Positions 13,031 to 22,870 of a stretch of 64,000 nt of DNA are shown piece after piece. The DNA is from Watersipora subatra (lineage: Eukaryota > Bryozoa > Gymnolaemata > Cheilostomatida > Watersiporidae). The stretch lies in assembly GCF_963576615.1 (NCBI RefSeq), contig NC_088714.1, positions 45,479,772 to 45,543,771 of the forward strand. The letters are read 5' to 3'. Below the pieces are notes generated by a model that ran no database searches, had not been told where the DNA came from, and worked only from the letters and a program-made list of their open reading frames with translations. The position numbers were made by a program, and so were the translations under genes. Position 1 is the stretch's first letter, and every line of letters starts with the position of its first letter.

Positions 13031-15918
13031 ATGCTGCCTTTATTCCTTCTAGCCTTGCCTCAAATACTGCTGAAGTATGTTCACCATCTCTGGGTGAGGA
13101 TTGTGCAACTCATTTGGGTACTTAATGGTAAGTTTAAACATATTTTGGTGAGTCTAAACAGTTATAACTACTGTACGTAGTGCTTTCTTAGGTTTTATAA
13201 AAAAGTAGTTCTAAAGTGTGTATGTCATGCAAAAGGTGTGTTGGTGATGCTCTGAAACTGCAACAGATGGAGTTTGTTGTTATGGCAGCAAACAGCAAAT
13301 AAACACATCATAGAAAATTGTTTTGCTAAATTATCATAGTATTCTGTAACAATCAAACCTCTCATAGCAAATATTGCCTTTAGAAAAAGTTTCAAGATTA
13401 AGAGCCTTACTAATGTATTAATAATATTATAAACATGCTTTTGGAAAAGAGAGCATTTACTGCCAATCTCGTCGAAATGCTGGTTGAACATATATATGCC
13501 TTTGAAAAAGAAAGCACCACACCTCTAAAACAACAAGCTGCAATTAATCACCAACCGGAAAAATCTCGACTTATGGAAACCTAATTATCTGACACCTAAA
13601 GGATCATTCCCATGTCTAGGAAATTACACACTCTGCAACTGTGTTAGAGCCAACACTACCATAACCTGCAATTCCCCTATCTCATATGCGGTAACAAGAC
13701 CCATCCCTTCAAACACCTGAGCTACCAGACCAAGGGTTAGGAGAGACCAAATCCAGTAAATAAAGGATAGCCAGCGAAATACACACCTGAGACAGTGCCC
13801 AGAGACTACCTCTCCTAAACGTCCGAACCAAGACCAAACCAAAAGCAAGAAATGATCAGCCAGAAATGACAATTTAATATCAGACACAGCCACAAAAGTA
13901 CCTATTTTTGAAATTTTAATATTCATAATTTTTCCACAGGATCTTTCACGACATGTTGTAATCTTTTGTACGTCACAATTCTTTTAGTTAATGATACCCT
14001 GACTTATTTTAATCTCCTATAAATAGTAAAAACAGAATAAATACTGCAGCATTTTTCTAAGTTCAGCATTCAGTCACTGGATCTACACAGAGCAAGGAAA
14101 GTTGAGCTATTTTACAATATAATGTAAGGCAGTTGGTGAGTCTTACAATTTGAGAGTTATAAACTTATTTTAAACCTTATTTATTCAAGTCTTGGATCTT
14201 AATTAATCGATTAACTCTTTCTCCTGTTTTAATGATTTTTATTTGATTAATTTTGTTTAAACTACTTAAATAGTATCTTACCTTTAATATTTTGTGACTA
14301 GTTGTTCTTTGACAAATTCTGTCTTTATTAGAAATAGAACATTGTGAACTCTGCTGAAACAGTTTAATTATTGAGCTGGTAGGTTGCCCCACAAGTTTTG
14401 TCTTGGGGGTAGCTCGCAAGGTCAATGAACTTTCATGCAACTATGTCGATGCATCAAAATCATAACTGCATGTCTTGAGTTCAGGTTGTTGGTATTTAAA
14501 ATCCAGACATTATGCAATAGAACTAGGGTTTGTTTTTGAATATTGGTAGAGTAAATGACAATCAGTGCGCACCCTCAAACAACTTCACCGATGTATCAGA
14601 GGCAATATCTTTACAATATTAATATTAAACTCCTAGCACTTAGTTATCAGTTCAGGTACATTTTTATGTGGTTTACGGATTTATTTTAGGAACTTCTGCA
14701 AAGATAGAATCTGCAATGAGTGGTAAAGAATCTGCAGCTTCGGCTCATGTGCAGAGAGTGGTGTGGATCAATCCTACTAGTAGCCATGCAGATCCAGAAA
14801 GTTTTTTCACTGTTCATGAAAGGTTTGCTCCCGCCGATATTGTTTTGGACAGCAGGGTACATCTTCTGTCAGTCACTTCAAAGACAGCAACATTTACAGA
14901 GGTTGACTCTGACATACTCGATTCAAGAAAACATCCTTTTATATGGTCAGCTCAAGTCAAGCGTTGTACCAGATTGATTGTTCTACCAGTTCAATCCTTT
15001 TTTAAGTTGGTAGACAAGATCGATGTGGAAGATCGAAAAGTAGTTTGGCTCTTCCACACAACCAGATGCGGCTCCACAGCCTGGGTGCAGGCATTTAACT
15101 CTATACCGGGATGGGTTGCCTTTTCCGCACCACAAGCTTTGGTTTACAGTGTTGTACATGGTGACCATGGTTATAACAGCGCCGAAAGCTTTTCTAAAAC
15201 AGAAGAGTACAGACGTATATTAATAGCTATAATAACAATGTATCTACGACAAACGCCTCCAGGTTGTTCAGTCCTATGGAAGGCAATTCATCTTGATGAG
15301 CACATGATATACCATCTCGTAAAACGTTTTCCTCAGCATAAGCTTCTTGTAGCATATCGAGATGTTCTCCCGGTAGTTAGTTCTTTTCAGCGAGCTTTTG
15401 GGAAGTTTGTAAATCTGTGTTATCTCGCTGAACAACTGATGTACCGAAATCCTTCAGATGTTAAATGGTGGTCTCAAATATCTAATTTGGCATCATTTAC
15501 TAACGGCTTCAACCATGGCTTTTGTATGAAGGTCATTGCTAGGGTGAGACCAAGGACTCTTATCGAATGGTCCTGCTTTACATGGTGTGCCAAGTTGACT
15601 ACAATACAGCAGGTTCAACAAAATGGAATCAATATTCAGCCACTCAAGTATGATGGTCTGGCAGAAAACAAACGAGCAACAGTTGCCAAACTTTTTGAAT
15701 ATTTGGATATCTCATCTGATTATGTAGATTTAGCCTGCGAAGCATTAAACTATGACAGCCAAGCAGCAGCTCAGAATGACAAATGGAAAACCGGAAACAC
15801 AAAAGAGCAATACCAATGGATGAAGGATAGTGAACTTGTCAAGCGTTGCAAAATGATATTAGAAGAGTTCAGTTTCCCACTTCTTGGCAGTTCATTTGAT
15901 CTTGCAGATAGCATATAA
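13031..15918 (+). CDS. Sulfotransferase-like protein, copy 2 (intact, two exons)
   Basis: Exon 1 (13031-13127) encodes 32 residues starting MLPLFLLALPQIL, a hydrophobic signal-anchor-like segment. It ends at a GTAAGT donor in phase 1. Exon 2 (14690-15918) follows a TTTATTTTAG acceptor and rejoins the frame as G-TSAKIESA-MSGKE. The spliced product is 441 residues. A PAPS 5'-phosphosulfate loop HTTRCGSTAW sits at residues about 155-164. A 3'-phosphate motif YRDVLPVVSS follows, with Arg256 and Ser263 in the R-x6-S spacing. A C-terminal LKYDGLAENK resembles the KYEDL segment of sulfotransferases. The likely activity is sulfate transfer from PAPS in the secretory pathway; the acceptor is unknown. 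An internal start at 14716 would give 400 residues without the anchor. The intron is 1562 bp, against about 350 in sister copies, because of an insertion. The sulfotransferase fold is my recognition of motifs, not a database match. Confidence 0.8.
13415..14627. mobile_element. 1.2-kb insertion in the copy-2 intron
   Basis: Introns of copies 1, 3 and 4 pass directly from a CTTACTAAT/CTTTCTAAT-like sequence to ACTCCTAGCAC. Copy 2 has about 1213 extra bases here. The ends are AT-rich and roughly inverted (TATTAATAATATTATAAACAT against TTAATATTAATATTGTAAAG on the other strand). Inside, TCCTATAAATAG near 14015 is TATA-like and is followed by promoter- or LTR-like sequence. I see no transposase or polymerase frame, so this is a non-autonomous element or a solo repeat of unknown class. 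Confidence 0.5.
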
Positions 15919-16286
15919 CTACTTTCAGTGTCTTTAATACTGTTTATGATGTTTCTGTAGACTTCATAATCTTAAACTAGTTTTTTCTTTAATAACACTT
16001 TTTGGATAATTGAGCGAGGAGGCGAAATAATATAGAGTTGTGCTCCACATTATGTTCAAAACGGTGACACTGCGTGACACTGCAGTTTTGAACTAGATAT
16101 CCATCTTTCATTTATGTATCTAACCACATTTAGCTAATCAGTTACGTTAATCAAACACGGTTGGCACTGAAATTGATCCCACTGAGTTCAATTTTTACTG
16201 ATGTGTTTCTCTGGAACTTTGAATATCAGATTAAATACAAAATTTGCATATGACTCTGCAGTGCTATTTTAATTCACAAATATATA

Positions 16287-16329
16287 TTCACAGTATATAT
16301 ATTTGTTGCACAAATATATATACTGTGAA
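16287..16329. repeat. Perfect 20-bp hairpin between copies 2 and 3
   Basis: TTCACAGTATATATATTTGT, loop TGC, then its exact reverse complement. It lies in the 3' flank of copy 2 before the copy-3 promoter. A partial extra copy of the arm (ATTCACAAATATATATTCACA) precedes it. No homologous palindrome is seen in the 3' flanks of the other copies. Confidence 0.8.
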
Positions 16330-16531
16330 GTTGCAGCTTTATTCAAGACCAAGCAACTGGCATTTAGTTAACAAGCCTTTAAATAGTTAATAAACATTAC
16401 ACTGCCTTCATGATATGTGACAATTCATAACCTTAAAATGAGCCTCATACCAGGTCAAAATATAAGACTTTTTATTGATCAACTAAAGCGACTGCTGAAT
16501 AGTTAATGATTATTTTACTTGCGCTAGAGAT

Positions 16532-16544
16532 GGGTCAAAGGTCA
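16532..16544 (+). promoter_or_regulatory. DR1-like element upstream of sulfotransferase copy 3
   Basis: GGGTCAAAGGTCA, identical to the copy-2 element. It ends 143 bp before the exon-1 ATG of copy 3. Confidence 0.45.
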
Positions 16545-16686
16545 TAAGATTAACATACCGGCAAGCTTCAGACTAGTTACTTGTCAACATAGAAAATCAT
16601 TTGTTGACCAAGTAAAGTGGCTAGTTGTGGATATCAAGGTAGTAGGCAATAAATTCATTCTGCATTCTTCGGTAGCTATAGCAAGC

Positions 16687-18358
16687 ATGCTGCCTTTATT
16701 CCTTCTAGCCTTGCCTCAAATATTGATGACGTATGTTCACCATCTCTGGGTGAGGGCTGTGAAACTCATTTGGGTGCTTAATGGTAAGTTTAAACATATT
16801 TTGGTGCGTATAAGCAGTTATAACTACTGTTCTGAGCGTTTTTTCAGGTTTTATAGAAAATAGTTGTAAAGTGTGTATGTCATGCAAAAGTGTGTTGCTG
16901 ATGTTTTGAAGCTGCAACAGACAGAGTTTGTTGCTATGACAGCAAACAGCAAACAAACATATCATATTATAAAAAATTGTCTTGCTATTTTATCATGGCA
17001 TTTTGTAACAGCCAAACCTCTCATAGCAAGTATTTCATAGCAAATATTGCCTTCAAACAAGGTTTCAAGATTAAAAGCCTTACTAATCTAACTCCTAGCA
17101 CATTTATCTGGTTTACAAATTTATTTTAGGAACTTCTGCAAAGATAGAATCTGCAATGAGTGGTAAAGAATCTGCAGCTCCTGCTCATGTGCAGAGAGTG
17201 GTGTGGATCAATCCCTTTAGTTTTCAAGCAAATCCGCAATGTTTTTTCACAGTTCATGAAAGGTTTGCGCCCGCCGATATTGTTTTGGATAACAGGGTGC
17301 ATCTTCTGTCAATCACTTCAAAGAAAGCAACATTCACAGAAGTTGATTCTGACATACTCGACTCAAGAAAGCATCCTTTCGTATGGTTGGCTCAAATAAA
17401 GCGTTGTACCAGATTGATTGTTTTACCAGTTCAATCCTTTTATAAATTGGTAGACAAGATCGATGTGGAAGATCGAAAAGTAGTTTGGCTTTTCCATACA
17501 ACTAGATGTGGCTCAACAGCCTGGGTGCAAGCTTTTAACTCTATACCGGGATGGGTTGCCTTTTCTGCACCACAAGCTTTGCGGTGTAGTGTTGTTTTTG
17601 GTGACCATGGTTTTAGCTGCGCGGAAAGCTTTTCTAAAACAGAAGAGTACAAACGTATATTGATTGCCACAATAACAATGTATCTACGACAAACGCCTCC
17701 AGGTTGGTCAGTCCTATGGAAAGCATTTCATCTTGATGAACACATGATATACCATCTCGTAAAGCGTTTTCCTCAGCATAAGCTTCTTGTAGCATATCGA
17801 GATGTTCTCCCTATTCTTAGTTCTTCCCAGCGAGCTTTTGGGAATTATACCGAGCTGCGTTATCGCGCCGAAAAACTGATGCTCCGAGATCCTTCAGATG
17901 TTAACTGGTGGTCTCAAATATCCAATTTGGGGTCAAGTACTAATGGTTTCAACCATGACTTTTGTATGAGGGTCATCGCTAGGGTGAGACCAAAGAATGT
18001 TATTGAATGGAACTGCTTTAGATGGTGTGCCAAATTGACTACAATTCAGCAGGCTCAACAGAATGGAATCAATATCAAACCACTCAAGTATGACGGTCTG
18101 GCAGAAAACAAACGAGCGACAGTCATCAAACTTTTTGAATATTTGGACATCTCATCTGATTATGTAGATTTAGCCTGTGAAGCACTAAACTATGACAGCC
18201 AAGCAGCGGCTCGAAATGTCAAATGGAAAACCGGAAACACAAAAGAGCAATACCAATGGATGAAGGACGGTGAACTTGTCAAGCGGTGCAACATGATATT
18301 GGAAGAATTCAGTTTCCCTCCTCTTGGCAGTTCATTTGATTTTGCAAATAGCATATAA
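16687..18358 (+). CDS. Sulfotransferase-like protein, copy 3 (intact, two exons)
   Basis: Exon 1 (16687-16783, MLPLFLLALPQILMTYVHHL...) splices at GTAAGT to exon 2 (17130-18358) in phase 1, giving 441 residues. The intron is 346 bp. The PAPS loop HTTRCGSTAW and the 3'-phosphate motif YRDVLPILSS, with its Arg and Ser, are present, as is the C-terminal KYDGLAENK segment. Copy 3 differs from copy 2 mostly in the mid-protein acceptor-side region: RCSVVFGD for VYSVVHGD near exon-2 residue 143, and a changed NYTELRYRAEKLMLRD stretch. That pattern suggests, but does not prove, different substrates. It lies only about 0.8 kb after copy 2 in the same orientation, with its own conserved upstream block. 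ATTAAA at 18421 is a plausible poly(A) signal. A shorter product from the ATG at 17156 is possible if exon 1 is skipped. Confidence 0.8.
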
Positions 18359-19590
18359 GTACATGTACTTTCAGTGTCTTTAATAATGTTAATGATGTTT
18401 CTGTATATAGACTTCATAATATTAAATTAGTTTTTTTCATTAACATTTTAAGGTAACAGAATGACATAAGAAAATGGCTATGGCACAGCAGTTTGGAAGT
18501 AGATATGTAACTTTTGCTTATGTATATAACCACTTTTAGCCAATCAATTAAATTAATCAACCATGTTTGTTGCTGTAATTGGTCACATTGAGCTCAGTTT
18601 CAACTGGTGTGTTTCTTTGGCAGTTTGGATATTAGATTGAATACAGAACTTGCACGTGTCTTTGCAGTGCTATTTTAATTCAAATATAATATTTTGCATC
18701 TAATTTGAAAAAAAATTCTTCTATTCAAACTGTTGGGTTGTTTTCAAGAAAAAAGGTTTGTGTTAGTCAAAAAAACCAAGGATGTTCCAATTTATAGAAA
18801 TTGCTACTAACTGTGACTGTGAGATGAGACCATAGTTTTTGCTTATCCTTATCAGCGACAGAGTCATTCAGCAGTAACTCTGCCATAATATACTATACAT
18901 CTGTTATGTTATGGGTAGCTAAAAATAGGGTGACTAGAAAAGAGATTCAGCTTACTAGGATGATTGAACTATATATTATATTATATATTTTTATATTATT
19001 ATATATAGGTCCTATTATATCATTAAACTATATATATATCATCATTAAACTTGTTAAGACTAAGCAAACCAAAATTTAGCAGCAATTCGTCAAACATTAA
19101 ATTAAATTTTGTAAAAGGTCATAAATGCAAGTATCTATTCCTGTTTTTTTCTTTCAATATTGTACAAAGTCATCTCAACAGTTTTTGTTGGCTTATCGAA
19201 GCCATTATTTCACTGACTTGTAATAGGTTAATTAGTATTGTAATTATAATGTTATTATTTATAGGGCATTATTTTTACTAAACAAGCAGCTTGACATGTC
19301 TTAACTGAATGGTTGCACTAGACAAAATGTGAGTATACAACAACTTGTATACAAAATAACAATGTCTATCATTGATGTGACAGTTTCCTGTCTCATATGT
19401 CTGGTTATTATGGATTTCAGTGAGCTAATAACACCGTTGCTTATTATACTTGAGAGACAACCAGATATATAGAATATCTGGAGTAGTAGTGCATGATAAG
19501 AATGTATTCTTGAATCTTACAGTTCTATTGAACTGTGGCAACAACTGCCACTGGCTGTCTAAAAGAATTGGTGGTTTGAGTGGCTCACAA
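18359..19590. other. 3' flank of copy 3, no gene seen
   Basis: Non-coding. It aligns with the 3' flank of copy 1 (2530-3440) up to about 19330. After a gap it continues into sequence matching 5195-5400 (19390-19590). The minisatellite and about 700 bp around it are therefore absent here. A TATATTATATATTTTTATATTA-rich stretch occupies 18970-19040. Confidence 0.6.
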
Positions 19591-20264
19591 TCACTATGTT
19601 TCCATGGTGCGCAGTACTGCGAAGCAGCCCCCTCCGAAGTCGAGGAGATTGTACGTTTCCATGCTGCACAGTGGTTTTCAGCAAATTAGTCAGAAAAGAG
19701 AAATTGTATAAATCGAATCGCCGGATGGATACATGGAATCGATCATGCGTACTGAACATCAAAAAAGGTCTTTTTATGCTTTTGTCATCATTATACTTTT
19801 ATTTACAATACACATTCACAATGTTTTACAAACCTTAACACAATTTATACAAATAGTATATTTTTAATAAATATTTATATAAGTAATAGATTATTGAAAT
19901 GCTATTTTAGGGCTTGCCACCTATTTTTCGAAAAGTGTTGGTATCGATAACAAAGTCTAGGAAAGTAATCACTTCATCATCCTCGTAGGAGCAGACCATA
20001 ATTAAATTTAAGTGAAAAAATATCGGAAGAATAGCAAAAACAAAGATAAGCAGGATAACTTTTGTACTAGTCTATGGCGCTCGAAGAATCTGTTTCCACG
20101 GCATGAGAGCTATGCGCAGCCACTGAGCAATTGCTGTTTCCTTGCTGCGAATTTGCACTGGCTTCTCACTGACCAGTACGCAGTGATTTCAGTGCGAAGA
20201 CGTCGTTTCCATGATTCGGAGAGGGCACAACTCCGAAGCACTGTGCATCATGGAAACATAGTGA
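19591..20264. mobile_element. 674-bp terminal-inverted-repeat element
   Basis: The left end TCACTATGTTTCCATGGTGC... and the reverse complement of the right end TCACTATGTTTCCATGATGC... match at 23 of 25 bases (19591-19615 and 20240-20264). Similarity continues further inward (CTCCGAAG on both sides). The element interrupts sequence homologous to about 5393. It holds no long open frame, so it is non-autonomous. Other GTTTCCAT-ended segments in the window (near 28970-29110, 35140 and 38490) may be relatives. Confidence 0.7.
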
Positions 20265-21041
20265 ATGTTCTGGAGGATGTAGCGACAAATTCTGCATATT
20301 TTACCATTTTTTTGTAAATAGTATTATGAAATAAAAGCATCCCTCAAGCCTGCCACTTGGTTGGGTATTTGCAGTATTACGTTTTTGTACTCGGTCAGGG
20401 TCCTGACACATACTTATGTTTTTCCAATTGTGTACCCGATTGCTGTAAGCTTGCCTTCTTTTTCTGAGTGACCTTCGGTCGTTAAATACAGGTTCATACA
20501 TGCAGTCAGATTTAAAATTTACCACTCAAATGCTTTGTGCAATATTGTCTATGGCATTTGACAGATTAAGGAGCTTGTTTTCTACACTTGTGTACACCTG
20601 GATAACTTGTGTAAAGAGACTTTAACTTGCCACTCCTTTCAGTCATCTATAGCACTGTCTTTTGATTAGGGTAGCGGATTTGTAATGAGGATGAGCTTAA
20701 TTTTTTGTCAGCATGCTTAAGGTGAGCAGCAAAAAAATAAATTGTCGAATGAGGAACCATAGGCAAAAGTAACACTGATTTTTAGTAAGTAGGCTTAACT
20801 GGCTAAAAGCTTCACGAGTTTTGCATAATTACATTCACAAAACGGTATTGTACTAAACATTGAATTGATTGCTAGTTGGTTTAATTGGCCATAAAATAAA
20901 TCAGTCATCATTTGGTCATTACATTGTATCCTCAATACATGCTCGGCTGCCGGCCACAATTCGTTCAGTCTGGGTTAAGAACAAGCAGAGTTATCTCACA
21001 GGCTGCTGAATAGTTAATGATTCTTATACTGCACCCAAGAC

Positions 21042-21054
21042 AGGTCAAAGGTCA
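21042..21054 (+). promoter_or_regulatory. DR1 element upstream of sulfotransferase copy 4
   Basis: AGGTCAAAGGTCA, a perfect DR1. It ends 126 bp before the exon-1 ATG, the same position as in copy 1. Confidence 0.5.
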
Positions 21055-21179
21055 TAAAGTTAAGATATACGTAAGCTTCAAACTGGCTACTTAAAGTCAA
21101 CATAGAAGATTATTCATTCACCAAGTAAAGTGGCTAGTAGCCGATAAGGTCATTCTGCACTCTTTAGTACCTAGCAAGC

Positions 21180-21978
21180 ATGCTGCCTTTATTCCTTTTA
21201 GCCTTGCCTAAAGTACTGCTGAAGTATGTTCACCATCTCTGGGTGAGGATTGTGAAATTCATTTGGGTGCTTACTGGTAAGTTTAAACATATTTTGGTGA
21301 GTCTAAACAGTTATAACTACTGTACTTAGTGCCTTTCCAGGTTTTTATAGAAAATGATTGTGAAGTGTGTATGTCATGCAAAAGGTGTGTTGCTGATGTT
21401 TTGAAACTGCAACAGATTGAGTTTGTTGTTATGACAGCAAATAAACATATATAGTCAGAACTTGTTTTGCAAAAATATCATTGCACTTTATAACAATAAA
21501 ACTTTTCATAGCGAATAGTGTTTCAAATGAGGTTTCAAGGTTAAAGCCTTTCTAATCTATGTTTACTCCTAGCACTTAGTCATCAGTTCAGGTACATATT
21601 TATGTTGTTTACAAATTTATTTTAGGAACTTCTGCAAAGATAGAATCTGCAATGAGTAGTAAAGAAGCTCCAGCTCCAGCTCATGTGCAGAGAGTGGTGT
21701 GGATCAATCCCTTTAGTTTTCAAGCAAATCCGCAATGTTTTTTCACTGTTCATGAAAGGTTTGCGCCCGCTGATATTGTTTTAAAAAATAGGGTGCATCT
21801 TCTGTCAGTCACTTCAAAGAAAGCAACATTCACAGAAGTTGATTCTGACATACTTGATTCAAAAAAGCATCCTTTCGTATGGTTGGCTCAAATAAAGCGT
21901 TGTACCAGATTGATTGTTCGATTGATTGAGTGTTGTCATAGAGTTATCGCTGTAAATCAGCGTGTTATCATAGAGTAA
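21180..21978 (+). pseudogene. Sulfotransferase-like copy 4, truncated by deletion into a minisatellite
   Basis: Exon 1 (21180-21276) has an intact GTAAGT donor, and the exon-2 acceptor at 21625 is good. The reading frame matches copy 1 up to second-exon residue 89 (RLIV). It then switches through a short filler into the 32-bp minisatellite and stops at 21976-21978. A spliced product would be about 149 residues: the hydrophobic N-terminus, an N-terminal fragment and about 19 minisatellite-coded residues. The PAPS loop and everything after it are lost, so catalysis is impossible. The promoter block, including DR1, is intact, so transcription may persist. Confidence 0.85.
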
Positions 21979-22365
21979 CCACTGTACATCAGCGTGTTGC
22001 AATAGAGTAACCACTGTACATCAGCATGTTGTCATAGAATAACAACTGTACATCAGCATGTAGTAATAGAGTAACCAGTGCATACCAGCGTGCTGTCATA
22101 GAATAACAACTGTATATCAGTGTGTTGTCACAAAGCTACCACTGTACATCAGTGTCTTGTCATAAAACTACCACTGTACATCCGTGTCTTGTCATAGAGT
22201 TACCGCTGTACATCAGCATGTTATCATAGAGTAATCGCTGTATATCAGCATGTTGTCATAGAGTAATCGCTGTATATCAACATGTTGTTATAAAGCTACC
22301 ACTGTACATCAGCATGTTGTAATAGAGTAACCAGTGCATATCAGCGTGCTGTCATAGAATAACAA

Positions 22366-22408
<43 letters not shown>

Positions 22409-22870
22409 TGTGTTGTCACAAAGCTACCACTGTACATCAGTGTCTTGTCATAAAACTACCACTGTACATTCATGTCTTGTCATAAAGTAACCGTTGCACA
22501 TCAGCGTGTTGTCATAAAGTAACCACTGTACATCAGCATGTTATCATAGAGTAATCGCTGTATATCAGCATGTTGTCATAAAGCTACCACTGTACATCAG
22601 CATGTTGTAATAGAGTAACCAGTGCATACCAGCGTGCTGTCATAGAATAACAACTGTATATCAGTGTGTTGTCACAAAGCTACCATTGTACATCAGTGTG
22701 TTGTCATAAAGCTACCATTGTACATCAGCTTGTTGTCATAGACTAACCACTGTAAATCAGCGTGGTTGTCATAGAGTAACCACTGTACATCAGTGTGTTC
22801 TCATAAAGCTACCACTGTACATCAGGATCTTGTCATAGAGTAACCACTGTAAATCAGGGTGTTGTCATAG
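21931..22870. repeat. 32-bp minisatellite, right array
   Basis: About 29 units of the same 32-bp repeat as the left array. It is longer than the collinear part of the left array (about 940 bp against about 460 bp), showing recent expansion by blocks; the CAAAGCTACCACTG/TGTCTTGTCAT block recurs several times. One unit carries a (TA)n run at 22369-22405. Confidence 0.9.
22369..22405. repeat. (TA)n microsatellite inside the minisatellite
   Basis: About 18 TA dinucleotides replace the single TATA of the unit TGTATATCAG. The left array has no such run, so it arose after the segmental duplication. Confidence 0.95.
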
